Source: Kingdonia uniflora (taxonomy: Eukaryota; Streptophyta; Magnoliopsida; Ranunculales; Circaeasteraceae). From it: DNA of 64,000 bases. The notes under the pieces are model-generated. The model ran no database searches. It was not told the DNA's origin and saw only the letters and a list, made by a program, of their open reading frames with translations. The translations under genes were made by a program, and so were the position numbers. The DNA is taken from the NCBI GenBank assembly GCA_014058105.1, contig JACGCM010000669.1, positions 4,278,001 through 4,342,000 on the forward strand, written 5' to 3'. This document shows, one piece after another, positions 10,935-22,285 of this stretch (positions are counted from its first letter, which is position 1; each line of letters opens with the position of its first letter).

Positions 10935-11577
10935 TCTAGACCTTCATAGAGAGTTTGAACTATATCAATAAGCAGAATCCCGTGATGTGGGCATCCTTGC
11001 TCTAAATCCCTAAACCGTTGTAGATAGTCATATAATGACTCTCCTCAGTTTTACGTGAACTATAGATACTCTGTCGTATCTTAGCAGTTTTGTGGTTAGG
11101 GAAATACTTCTTCATAAACTCCTTAACGAGTTGTTCAAATGTGTTTACAAAGTTCTCCTCGTGAGTGTACAACCAATCGCGTGCGCATCCCAACAGAGAA
11201 AAGGGAAACACCCGTGATTTCAAATAATCCTCTGTAATACGTTCAAAGTTTAATAGAAGCATATGATCCCTAAAGTCTATAAGATGGTTATATGGGTTTT
11301 CAGTAGGATTACCATGAAATTTGGGGAGCATAGATAAGAATTCCGGTTTTAACTCAAAGTTCCCTACATTTCTGGGAATCACAATACATGAAGGTTTACT
11401 AACTATTGTAGGATGCATTCGATTGCGGAGAGTGATTCTCTCCGCAGCAGCAGGTTCAGGACCGTTCTTAGGAATAGCAGGTTTGGGACCATTAGTCCCA
11501 TCAGTCTGACTCATATTGATTCTAGCAGTATTCTTAGTCTGAGCTTGGGTGTTACTCCAATCTAACATACAATTCAA
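10935..11577 (-). pseudogene. gag N-terminal half of Athila-like element 1
   Basis: The 191-codon frame at 11002-11577 contains PSCIVIPRNVGNFELKPEFL, LPKFHGNPTENPYNHLIDF and FPFSLLGCARDWLY, the capsid core of Athila/Tat gag. It ends prematurely. The zinc-knuckle half is lost in the same deletion that removed protease. Gag would form the virus-like particle. Confidence 0.8.
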
Positions 11578-13646
11578 TCAATATATGCGAACACACTAAA
11601 TGTCCTAAGAATAATGTAAGCACTCAAGAATGTTTTACTGGTCTCTTTTATTAAGTTAAGTTGCGAACCCGGTCTCAGGGTTCAATGCTCTTATCACTGA
11701 CAGTAGATCGGTTCGTACTTGAGTTGTTTTTACTCGCTTTGGCGATAGCTCGCATGCTATCTAGTCACCTAGATGCACCTGTCCTGGAAGGCGGGGAAAA
11801 CCGCTTAGAGTCACCTATCCACACTAGCTATGCCAGGGAACGTACGTCCTCCAGCAAACGTAGCCACTTATCAAGTTTTCCTAGTGAGCGTGTTGCTCCA
11901 GGTCCGAGCGAAGCCTTTTGATTAACTATGTTTTTTTATGGCTTCTTATCTGGAAAAAAAAAATTTTAAAGGTCGGGACTGTCGATACCGAAAAGATTAA
12001 CAACCGGGTAATAAATTCCTGGGGTCCTAATGTGTGGGCACGCACGGGTGATGAAATCCCATTTTGGTTTACCCTTATCTAGGTGTTATTGCAAAAATTA
12101 AACATTTAATCAATCGAACATATAGTTAAACAACGATGTACCGCGACAAGGAGGGTGCGGTAGAAAAATTTTTACCTACAGGGCGGCCTTTTTAGGGGCA
12201 CGTTTGATTACCCTGGTGAAACCGTTGGGAAGGCCTACTCAGGATTGTTTGCGAAGTACGCGTTGAAACGATTTTCGGCCTGAATAGGGGCTCCGATGTT
12301 GTACCTGCAGCAGATTACAATTTCCTCACCTTACAAAGCGTCACCCAAATAATAATTATTACATAAACATTTCTCAATCCTCAAACTATACTAAAAAAAA
12401 AAAAATTAAAAATTAAGAAACTAAAGTCTTCGTCGTCTTGTCGTTTTTCTTTAAAGTACTTGAAAATCCAGATTCAGCACCAAAAAGTCAGATTCACGAC
12501 AACCAGAAATAGTTCCCAGCAGCACCCAAAAAATTAGTTATCACCACCCATAAAAACCATAATTTGACGACGTGATGACCTTGAAACTCTGTGATTAGAA
12601 TTGAAGAGAAACCTCATAAACCAATAACTAAACGAAACAGTGCAATCAAAGGAAAAAAAAAATTGTCGTGAAATCAAACTTGAGTCAGGAAAGTCAAATT
12701 CAAATGTCAGAGCATAATATATGAATCACAGCCTCAATCTCCAGAGAACTGTCGTGATATTAAAACAAATTAAATACTAATAATCACGAAAAGCATCCCA
12801 CAGACAGATAATAACAACTAATAATACCAACTGCATAAACCCATAATACACCACGATCACCAAAATCCAACAATACAAATGCTAATTCAGTCGAATCAAG
12901 CCGTGAAATCAAACAACAGAGACCCCCAAAACTAGCAGAAACCCAAACAATGATGAACATAGGCAAAATGTATCCACATACCCCATCGGAACCCTTCAAA
13001 TCATAACCATAAAATACCAAATTGAAAACCCGCATTAATCTGTATCACAACCCTATAAATTCATATCAAAACCCTTGAGATTGGAGTCCTAAAAAAAATT
13101 GAAACCTTGAAAATCTTAATTGAAACCCAATAAATCAAAATCAAGCATATTGAGAGAGAACATCAAAACTTAGGGCTTTCATTTTCCCCCAAATTAGAGC
13201 AAAGCATAGTTGGACGGTTGTTTGTGCATCAATCTAAGCACCAGCGATGTTGATGATGATGAAGAAAAAATGAAAGATTGCCTTCTTATGTTTTGACAAA
13301 GCGAATCTGCGTGAAAGAGACGAAGTCGGTGAAAGAGTACCAGTGATTTGAGAGAGATAATGAGAGATGATAAATATGTAGAGTTGGCAGATGAATATGT
13401 GAAGAAGTGGAGAGAAAGAAGGAGAGAGATAGAGAAAAGGCGAAGCTACTGCTGTTGTTGTTGCTGTTGCTGTTGCTGTTGCTGTTGTGAGTTTGTGATA
13501 GAGAGATGAAACAAATAACACAATACGCCTGACAAACAACAAATAAAACACAAAGCAACAGATGAAAAAAAAATCAATATAAAAAGAAAACTCGTCAAAC
13601 GCAATACTAAATTAATACAAGAAACACGATTTTAAATCGGTTGCAT
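11578..13646 (-). other. Long 5' leader of Athila-like element 1
   Basis: About 2.07 kb between primer site and gag. The part near gag (11640-12360) is strongly alike in the second copy (23930-24660); the part near the LTR (12400-13640) is AT-rich and much less alike. An 86-codon plus-strand frame (11661-11921) is preserved in the other copy at 23983-24219, both ending PSEAF. No minus-strand gene is seen. Confidence 0.6.
13446..13489 (+). repeat. GTT/GCT trinucleotide microsatellite
   Basis: A run of alternating GCT and GTT triplets (TGCTGTTGTTGTTGCTGTTG and so on), about 14 units, inside the leader of element 1. It is absent from the sister copy's leader. Confidence 0.9.
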
Positions 13647-13663
13647 CCCCGGCAGCGGCGTCA
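13647..13663 (-). promoter_or_regulatory. tRNA-Asp-type primer binding site of element 1
   Basis: The minus strand reads TGACGCCGCTGCCGGGG, two mismatches from TGGCGCCGTTGCCGGGG, the complement of the 3' end of plant tRNA-Asp and the primer site typical of Athila elements. It is two bases from the LTR at 13666. Confidence 0.85.
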
Positions 13664-13665
13664 TT

Positions 13666-14137
13666 TGATAGTCCATATCAAATCGGGTGTTGAAATATAG
13701 AGGGTTTCGTTCTCAAGGATGCAAAGATCAAAATCGTGAATTAAAACTGGTTTTCATTCATTGAAAATGGTTTACATCAAACAAAAACAAGAACTACCGT
13801 AGAAAAAGGATAAAAAAAAAAAGATAACTCTTCCTAGTTATTTACAACTCTCCCTCTTAACTTAACTCCAGCCCTCATCTCCCTCAACAACCCTTATTTT
13901 GTGGAGATCTTTTAGCCAAAATCTTTGACTAAGTCTTTCAGCAGTTGTTGACTAGTATTAGGCCATCTCCAGCAGCTCTTTAGCTTGTAAAAGTTGGGCT
14001 ATAAGACCGGGTTTGGTTGCAATTCTCTTATTACCTGCAATAGTCAAACATACTTTAATTAGGCCCAGTGAAACATAAAACAAGATTCTAGATAATGCAA
14101 ATTGAAGGACAAAAATAGGCATTTTTCATGCCTATCA
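13666..14137 (-). repeat. 5' LTR of Athila-like element 1
   Basis: 472-bp partner of 5792-6267, TGATAG to CCTATCA, followed by the duplicated target ATATG at 14138-14142. Confidence 0.93.
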
Positions 14138-14142
14138 ATATG

Positions 14143-14341
14143 TAAGAAGTTGGACTTCCATAATTTTATCTTCTCGATGAATGCAAGCAATCCAGTGGTT
14201 ATGGTTCAAGCATATCGTTTACTTGTAGCAGAAATGTACGTCGCGGGATGGGATTATCCTTTGCACTTGGGAGTTACTGAAGCTAGTGAAGGTGAAGATG
14301 GACGGATGAAATCTGCAATTGGCATAGGAACCCTTCTCCAG
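14143..14341 (+). pseudogene. HDS: HDS exon, right half after element 1
   Basis: It continues the exon left at 5791. The frame has no stop and reads KKLDFHNFIFSMNASNPVV, MVQAYRLLVAEMYVAGWDYP, LHLGVTEASEGEDGRMKSAI and GIGTLLQ, then a GT donor at 14342. This is one of the best preserved pieces and matches the HDS barrel segment closely. Confidence 0.93.
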
Positions 14342-16377
14342 GTACTTATTTTCTAGGCAGATAATGCAATTAGTTGACTTAACCGCAAATAAGCCATTTT
14401 TTTCATAGAATTCGTGATGATATAGCTGTTACGCATGTCTCAAAATGTTTCTGCTGGTTTATTTTGAGTAAAGCTATAAGGCAACAGCAAGATGCTCTTT
14501 CAATAACATTGTTTTTGTTGCGGAAAGCACTTGCTTAGTGGTAGGTTTGTCAAAGAATCAATGACATGGCACTTACCCCTAGCCCATACATCTTGCCAAT
14601 TTGAAGGATTACCAAATATATGCAGAGAACAATTAACAAGCTGAACAAGGAACCCTTTATATGTGCAACACATAAATACATGTGGAGAAAAACCATGGGT
14701 AAGGTCATAGAGGTGGCAATTTCATTTTGAAAAAATAACAGAGTTGCAACTTACAACACTTGATTTCCTCGTAAAATCTCTCTCTACTCCCTACTAATCA
14801 TTATCACTTCCAAAAAATATAAAATAGGGTCCACCATTAGGGTTGTACACGGTTTGGTTCGGGCTGGTTCTAGGCCAAAATCAAAGCCCAAACCGGAACA
14901 TCGGTTTTGGAATTCATCGAAATCGAAATCGAAACCGAACCGACCAATATAAAAAACCGATCAAAATCTGCCCGAAAAGTTCGGTTCTGTTACGATTCTA
15001 TTACTGGTTTTTGGGAACATCTCCAACAACGACTCGACGACCCTTTCCTCGAAGGAGATAACATCCATTGAAATCAACTGTGCCTTGCTTGAATTTGGAA
15101 ATCAACAGTACCCATTCGTCCCCAATTCAAAGAAAACAATACTCATTTACACTCTTTTCCATTGCAGAAGCTTTAGATTATTGTAGAAATCAACAAAAAT
15201 CAACAACATTTTCGTCCGTGATGCAAGTAGATAGAGAGAGAGAAAAAAAGCATATGATATATGTTGATTTTGAATGTTTGATTTTGTGGGTTTGTTTGTG
15301 TGGGTGACTACAGATTTGGAAGAGGAGGAAGGCTGTGGGGTGATTGTTGTGTGAGAAAAGATAGGTTATGGTTTGTAATGCTGAAATTTACTATAATGAC
15401 CTTGTCTTCGGTCGGTTTTTAACAGGCTATAGGTTATGGTTTATAATAATAAAATTTACTATAATCTTGTCTCAGTCCGGTCCGGTTTTAACCGGCTCAC
15501 CAAATCTAAAACCGAAACCGAACAGACAAATTCGGTTTTTATTATTTCAAAACCGAGAACCGAATCGGTTCTATAACAAATCAGTAAAAACCACCGATTC
15601 CGGTTCGGTCCGGTACCTCGGTTTCCGGTTTTTTATGGACAACCTTATCCACCATCAGGCGAAAAGAGCCTCCCAAGATACTAAAGTCCCCGAAAAGGGA
15701 TCACCACTATCTTTAGATTAGTCTCTTACTAATCTAGGTTCTTTGAATGATCTCTCTAGGCTCTTGATCTTCTTAGATTCTTGAATACTTCAGATTACTC
15801 TCCATCAAATTCATAAGGCTATCAATTATATAACCCATTGGTTGACACTTGGCGCGATGAAAGCACGTTATAACGTAATAGTAGATCTCCAGATGGCACC
15901 TAATCCAGGAATAGCCGTTTGGTGTCAACGATGGTGAATTATTCGAGAGTTACGAGTAAACTATACCTCAATGTGATTGATCAGATTTACAGTAGATTGA
16001 GACTGCCACCACCACCAGAGGCATGCATCACGTGCCTCTCTTCGCTTTATACTTGGTCGGACTTGACATTTTCTGCAGTTGCATTTGTATCTGTGCATGC
16101 ATATCTAAAGATTCTCTGTCACGACAAGTGCAAATTGCTGGTTTCTGAGTTTGTTATCTTTAGATGGGAATGCATTTTGGGCAGAGACTACGGCACATCT
16201 TCTAGCAATAAGTTGTTTTCTCGAGTCTTGAATGCCTATTTATTTTCTAGATATTTAATTGCTTGTTGCAGTTTACTTATGAAGTGTTATTTTAAAATTT
16301 AAAGGAATCAGGAGTAACTTCTGATCTTGAAAATCATTTAAAGAATAGTTAATTGATGAACGTTGTCTGCTTTACAG
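14342..16377 (+). other. HDS intron
   Basis: Non-coding, AT-rich sequence between the donor at 14342 and the acceptor at 16376-16377. It holds one hAT-like insertion (14838-15647). The frame at 15919-16302 does not resemble a known protein and I treat it as chance. Confidence 0.7.
14838..15647. mobile_element. Small non-autonomous hAT-like element, perfect 8-bp TSD
   Basis: 810 bp starting TAGGGTTGTACACGG and ending TGGACAACCTTA, flanked by TCCACCAT at 14830-14837 and 15648-15655. The interior is rich in AACCGG/CCGGTT and GGTTCGG words at both ends. An 8-bp duplication and terminal TAGGG are typical of hAT. There is no transposase. The same terminal type occurs in the larger element at 26885-29839. 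Confidence 0.85.
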
Positions 16378-16440
16378 GATGGCTTAGGTGATACAATTCG
16401 AGTTTCCCTTACTAAACAGCCAGAGGAAGAGATAGACCAT
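16378..16440 (+). pseudogene. HDS: HDS exon, left part, split by element 2
   Basis: After the acceptor the exon reads DGLGDTIRVSLTKQPEEEID plus His, then stops at the transposon. The last five bases, ACCAT, are repeated at 26863-26867. Rejoined, the frame continues CRRF, as expected of the HDS EEEIDPCRRLANLGM block. Confidence 0.92.
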
Positions 16441-17030
16441 TGATAAACCGTATTAAATCGGGTGTTATGGTATAAAAGAAGGTTGTCGTTCTTTAGGGAT
16501 GCATAGACCCAATCATAATTCTAGTTATCAAATTAAGTAAAAAGAAATTGCAATTGATAAATAACTTACATTGATTTCCCAAGATTTTTCAATAAATTAA
16601 TACAAGTCTCTCTGGAAGAATACAAAATTAGCTACGATGGATTCCCCAGAGAGAAAAGATGATTTCCTCCCCTCTCTCCAACTCTATCTTTATCCCCTAA
16701 CAAAAGACTTATTCTCCATCAACAACTCCTGATTTGGTGGAGAGATTTTAGTAAGGCTTGACTACTCAGTCTTCTAGCAGCTCCAGCAGCTCTTGGTATT
16801 AAGTCATCTCCAGCAGGTCTTGACAACTGATCATCTACAGCAGCTCTTGACAACTGGTTATTTTCAGCAGCTCTTTAGCTTGTAAAAGTTGGGCTTTAAG
16901 AAAGCTTGGTCACAAATGTTTTATTACCTGTAATAGTCAAACATACTTTAATTAGGCTCAGTGAAACATAAAATAAGGTCTTAGATAATGTAAATTGAAG
17001 AACAAAAATAGGCATTTTTCATGCCTATCA
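16441..17030 (-). repeat. 3' LTR of Athila-like element 2
   Basis: 590 bp, TGATAAACCG to CCTATCA. At about 16780-16880 it holds three diverged copies of a roughly 30-bp unit with CAGCAGCTCTTGACAACTG; element 1 LTRs have a single such block. The adjacent polypurine tract lies at 17031-17045. Confidence 0.93.
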
Positions 17031-18403
17031 AATACCCCCAAACTAACATATTGCCAGTCCTTTAGCAAAAGAAACAAAAACTAAACTCTTTCGCGGTTTC
17101 GTACGATTGTATTTAGCGTATGCAACAAGCCTTTCAGCCTATAGGTTACCCAAATAGGACGAGTTGTGTCTCTTGAGGATTTTCAGTGAATATACACACA
17201 AAATTCTATCACAGACGTTCTGGCATTATAAGCAACTAATAATCATTGCTCCTGGTATCTCTGAAAATGGATTGAATTCATCTCATAGATATAACACTTA
17301 AACAAGGTTAACCATCAGATACGTTTAGAATTTATCAAGTCAATTATATTAAAATCATATTAGATCAAGTTTTAGAATTTTATCCATTGTGTAGTGAATT
17401 TAGTTTTTGGAATCAAGGTATTTGATAATCCTTCCAAATAACCTTAGCCTTATCTTGAGTGTGGTGGAAGAAATATAGAAGTTTGTTCAAAAAGTGCCCT
17501 AGTTTATTCGCTCTCTTTTATTGATATTTCAGGAAAAATATATATCTACACAAGTTTTTCAAGGTAAGACGTAGCATTTAAGTTTTTATTTGCTCTTTTT
17601 ATACCTTACAACTTGCCCTCCTTCAAATAGTTCTCAACTATACTCATTTTTATTTATTTTTAACTTTTACATTGATTCATGACTTGCCTCGAGATTGGTA
17701 AAAATTATTCCTCTTTCAGTTCTAATCTTCCGAGGGGCCTTGAATTGTGAATATATATATTTTTTTTTTACGAGTATGTCAGCTTCGTGAAGGAGCCCAA
17801 TAACTTGTGAAAATACATACAAACTCTTAGTATAAATTTATGAGAAACAAAGTTTTTCTAGATAATTATCTCCCTCGTTACAGATTCTTCATAACCCAAA
17901 CTATTGGTTAATCAAAAGGTGATAGTTAGTTTTATCAAAACTTTGATAACATAACTATGTGAAGTGCAATTATAAGGGTGATTTTCTTCTGAAACAAATC
18001 TAATAGGATGGTAGTACCAAAAACTAAAAAATTAATAATGCACTAATAATTTACGGTTTAAAATAAACCATAACCTTATAATTTTATCCCAAGCGCAACT
18101 CTAAGAATATCCAAAGATCAGAGTATACTAAGGATGTATCTACAATACCAGAATGTCCTAGAATAAAAACTTTTCTTGGGAAAAGTTATGAAAATCTTCT
18201 TTACCCCCACCCTCAAACTGAATTGGCATGTGTCCAACAACAACAACACAGTTGCCAAAAATGAAAAAGAATAGGAAAAAATCTAAAGATATTACATGAA
18301 CATGATAAGGGTTGCCTCCCACAAGCGCTAAGTTTAACGTCTTCAGCCAGACGATGGTAGGTACCCCCAATCTAGATAAGACTATGGCTAGAAATAAAGA
18401 TAC
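17031..18403 (-). other. Polypurine tract and non-coding 3' stretch of element 2
   Basis: It begins with the minus-strand G-rich tract TTTGGGGGTATT against the LTR. The rest is AT-rich and has no env-like frame. It parallels 6268-7647 of element 1 base for base over long stretches. Confidence 0.7.
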
Positions 18404-19641
18404 CTATGATACATATGATGGGTCTCGTAGATTCATATCCTCTCTAGAACCCGTAAAGTACTCATAAAATAGTTTAAGTATTTGCCCATTTACCTTATTA
18501 ATGTTACCAGTACGAGGGTCAAGAATTTTAATAGCTCCATGTAGGAAAATAATTTTGACAATGAACGGCCCGGTCCAACGGGATTGAAGTTTTCTGAGAA
18601 ACAGATGAAGACGCGAAGAATATAGTATAACTTTTTTATCAACTTCAAAGGTTTTTCGCAAGATATTTTTATCATGGAAAGCCTTGGTTCTTTCTTTGTA
18701 TATCTTTGCAGATCCATATGCATCTTTTCAGAGCTCATCCAACTCATTGAGTTGAAGCTTTCGGTGGGACCCGGTTGTTGAAGTGTCAAAGTTAAGCGTT
18801 TTTATTGCCCAAAAAGCTCTATGCTCAAGTTCAATAGGAATATGGTATGTTTTGTCGTAAACGAGTCAGTAAGGTGACATTCCAATTGGGGTTTTATATG
18901 CAGTACGGTAAGCCCAAAGTGCATCAATTAATCGTACAAACCAATCTTTGTGATTCAGGTTAACCATCTTTTGGAGAATATTTTTTATCTCCCGATTTGA
19001 AACTTCGACTTACCCACTCGTTTGCGGGTGATATGGTGTTGCTACCTTATGGGTTACACCATACTTTTTGACAAGGGAAGCAAAAAATTTGTTGTTAAAA
19101 TGTGACCCTCGAGAAAAAATATTTTATTGTTAAATTGAGAACAAATATTTTATTGAGAAAATGTGACAAAGGAAGCAATGCAGCTAGTCCCTCGAGAAAA
19201 AATATTTTCTTTTAAAAAATTGAGAACAACTGCATTGCTATTTATTTTCGAAGGGATGGCTTCAACCCATTTTGATACACAGTCCACTCCAACAAGGATG
19301 TACTCATATCCAAAAGACTTGGGAAGAGGGCCCATAAAATCAATACCCCAAACATCAAAAGGTTTAATAACTAAAATAGGGTATAAGGACATCATATTTC
19401 GTCGAGAAAGGGCTCCCATTTTCTGGCATCTCTCGCACGCTTTGCAAAATGCATGCGCATCGTGAAATAAGGAAGGCAAATAGAAACCGCACTGCAAAAA
19501 ATTTTGCCGCGGTCTTCTTAGAGCTAAAATGGCCTCCACAAGCTTGGGTGTGGAAAAATGATAGAATATTGGTAAACTTAGACTGGGGAACACATCTCCT
19601 AAGGATTTAGTCAGTACAATACTTAAATAAATCTGATTCAT
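18404..19641 (-). pseudogene. Integrase of Athila-like element 2, broken
   Basis: The C-terminal part (18404-18789) reads RKTFEVDKKVILYSSRLHLF and FLHGAIKILDPRTGNINKVN. The zinc domain and core start (19150-19641) read [16 protein letters not shown] and [19 protein letters not shown]. Between them (about 19080-19210) sequence holding the second catalytic Asp is scrambled by short duplications of a CTCGAGAAAAAATATTTT unit. The Gln before the catalytic Glu is a stop (TAA) near 19014; the Glu codon itself is kept. Confidence 0.85.
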
Positions 19642-20461
19642 CCCAAAAGAAGTACTTCACTTGACTAAAGAAACGATCTTTGTCAGGTTTAGTCCAATGA
19701 TCAGGAATGGTATCCGTGGCTAAGTAATTAGCCATGTCTGCAAACCACGGCAACTCAGAAACTAAATTCACAGCCATAAGTTGTTCATCAGGGAAGGATT
19801 TCCTAATCAGTAAGGAATCATCAACAGACTCAATCACTATACGGGAAAGATGGTCGGCTTCTATATTGTCTGACCCTTTTTTGTCTTAAATCTCGAGGTC
19901 AAACTCCTGCAAGAATAATACCCGCCTGATTAGCCGTGCCTTAGCATCTTTCTTTGACAAAAGATGTCGAAGTGCGGCATGATCCGTGTAAACAATTACT
20001 TTAGATCATATAAGATAAGATCTTAATTTTTCTACCGCATAAACAATGGCCAGGAGTTCTTTCTCGGTGGTCATGTAATTCAATTGGGCGTCATTTAGCG
20101 TTTTACAAGCGTAGTGGATAACATGGGGGAGTTTGTCAATCTGTTGTCCCAAAACAGCGCCTACAGAATAATCAGAGGCATCGCACATTAACTCGAATGG
20201 TTTACTCCAAACAGGTGGTCTAATAATGGGTCATATTGTGAGCTGGGTCTTAAGCTTATCAAAAACTACAAGACAAGGTGCATCAAACTCATATGCCATA
20301 TCTTTGGCCAAAAGGTTGCTTAATGGACGAGCAATCTTACTAAAATCATGGATAAAACGACGGTAGAAACCTGCATGTCTTAGAAAGGAGCGAACGTCCT
20401 TGACATTTCGTGGTGGGGGGAGGTTAGAAATGACATCTATTTTGGCCTGGTCAACTTCTAT
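19642..20461 (-). pseudogene. RNase H of Athila-like element 2, broken
   Basis: Minus-strand pieces read [38 protein letters not shown] and a linker with [19 protein letters not shown]. Frames are interrupted near 20000, 19890 and 20190, with stops in place of Trp or Gln codons. The core acidic residues of the first block are present. Confidence 0.8.
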
Positions 20462-21471
20462 TCATTTTTCAGATATGATATTCCCTAAAACTATCCCCCT
20501 TTTTACCATAAAGTGATATTTCTCCCAATTTAAAATAAGATTATTTTCTTGGCATCTGAGTAATACTAGAGAAAGATGATGAAGGCACTGGTCAAATGAG
20601 TTACCAAATAATGAGAAGTTATCGATAAAAACTTCAAGGAATCGCTCTACCATGTCAGAAAAAATGCTTAACATGCAACACTGAAACGTCGCAGGAGCAT
20701 TACATAAGCTAAAAGGCATGTGACGGTAGGCAAATGTGTTGAAAGGACATGTAAAAGTCATTTTCTCTTGTTCCTCGGGTGCGATGGGTATTTGGTTGTA
20801 CCCAGAGTAGCCATCTAGAAAACAATTAAATTTGTGCCCAACGAGTCGCTCGAGCATCTAGTCAATAAAAGGTAAGAGGAAGTGATCTTTCCTAGTGACC
20901 AAGTTAAGCTTCCTGTAGTCTATGCAGGCTCTCCATCCAGTGGTCGTTCTAGTGGGTACGAGGTCATTATTCTCGTTCTTTGCAACAGTGATTCCCAATT
21001 TTTTTGGGACAACATGGATCGGGCTAACCCACGGACTATCAGAAATGGGATAGATGATCCCAGCATCAAGGTGTTTTGAAATTTCTTTCCGAACTACTTC
21101 GGCCATAGTCGGGTACAATCTCCGTTGTCCTTCCCTAGACCTTTTGGCATTATCTTCTAAATTAATTTATGCATACAAACCGAGGGACTAATTCATTTAA
21201 TGTCCTCTATACTCCAGCCAATAGCTTTCGTATTTCCCTTAAGAATACGAATCAACTTTTCTTCCTGAAGGGGTTTTAGGTCAGCGGCAATAATGATGGG
21301 CATAGTTTCATCAGGACCTAGAAAGAAATACTTAAGGTGAGCGGGAAGAAGTTTAAGCTCTATCTTTGGGGAGGTTACTTGAGCCTCCAGAATGGGTTTC
21401 TTAACATCTAAGATTTTATGCCCACCTTCAGGCTCTGAAATTTCTAAAGTTGAATCTAATAAGGTTTTCAC
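20462..21471 (-). pseudogene. Reverse transcriptase of Athila-like element 2, active site lost
   Basis: Pieces at 20858-21118 and 20462-20857 give IIYPISDSPWVSPIHVVPKK, IDYRKLNLVTRKDHF and then ERFLEVFIDNFSLFGNSFDQ. The YxDD motif reads FIDN (20618-20629), so the second catalytic Asp is Asn. A stop near 20858 splits the domain. The piece at 21193-21471 is the upstream spacer ending AIGWSIEDIK. Confidence 0.85.
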
Positions 21472-21505
21472 CTCATAGATGTACGAATCGTCCTCACAAT
21501 CTCTA

Positions 21506-22222
21506 TCAAAGTGGGGACAAAAATGTCTCTAAGGGATCTGAGGTACTTGACCTCTCAAAAGTATTACTTACAAGACTCTGGATCATATTGCACTCGAGTG
21601 GTTCAGAATTAAAAGGGGAATGCGATGCATTAAAAATATTTAATTCTGCTGTCATGTTCCCGAAGGTCAACATCATAATTCCATTGTGGCAATTGATGAC
21701 CGCATTAGCTATTGCCAAAAAGGGGTGGCCTAGAATAACAAGGATCTCGTCCTCAGGTTTTGCCACTGGCTCAATATCTAACACAGCAAAGTATACTGGA
21801 TAAACAAACTGCTCAATATGGATCAACACATCTTCAACTACACCCCTAGGAATCTTAATAGATCGGTCAGCTAGCTGCAGGGTCCTATTTGTGGGCTTAA
21901 GTACTCCGATATCCAATTGCTCATAGACAGAGTAAGGAATGATATTCACGGCGGCACCTAAATTAAGTAAAGCTCTTCCTATCTTACGGGTCCCAATCGA
22001 ACATGAAATAGTAGGGCATCCTGGATCCTTGTATTTGGGAAGGGATTTACGCAAAATGATAGAACTAACATGTACATCTAAAAGAATAGACGTATCATTC
22101 TCGTGAACATGAAAAGCCTTTTTCGGGACATGTATTCGCCGTTTTAAAGTGCAAAGATCTATGAGGAATTTTGCGTAATTAGGAATATGCTTTATGGCTG
22201 TAAGAATAGGAATGTTAATCAC
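21506..22222 (-). pseudogene. Retropepsin (aspartic protease) region of element 2, active Asp lost
   Basis: A 238-codon frame with the block RALLNLGAAVNIIPYSVYEQ, then LQLADRSIKIPRGVVEDVLI and LGHPFLAIANAVINC. In this lineage the active site normally reads DLGA or DxGA; here it is NLGA, with codon AAT at plus 21962-21964. The LADRS and ILGHPFL blocks are conserved. It would have processed the polyprotein. Element 1 has lost this region. Confidence 0.85.
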
Positions 22223-22285
22223 ACAATGCTTAAAAATCCCTAAAATCTCCTCATAGTTATTATCCTTCTTAAGGAGAGTTAACCG

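Larger units (their letters stand above)
5792..14137 (-). mobile_element. Athila-like Ty3/gypsy element 1, complete ends, TSD ATATG
   Basis: The element is 8346 bp, flanked by the 5-bp duplication ATATG (5787-5791 and 14138-14142). Both LTRs run from TGATAG to CCTATCA. Order on the minus strand is LTR, tRNA-Asp-type primer site, long leader, gag, RT, RNase H, integrase, a non-coding 3' stretch, polypurine tract and LTR. The primer site and the integrase and gag sequence resemble the Athila lineage. Relative to the sister copy at 16441-26862, about 1.5 kb spanning the gag C-terminus and protease is deleted with a junction near 10930. It also lacks two integrase catalytic residues. LTRs differ at about 20 positions, so insertion is moderately old. 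Confidence 0.92.

Noticed and set aside
13234..13558. Ser/Leu-rich minus-strand frames near the LTR of element 1
   Set aside because: They come from a GA/CT-rich and trinucleotide-repeat region and are not present in the sister element.
15919..16302. 127-codon frame as a gene
   Set aside because: It lies in an HDS intron with no family resemblance or splice signals; Cys- and Leu-rich composition fits chance reading of intron DNA.
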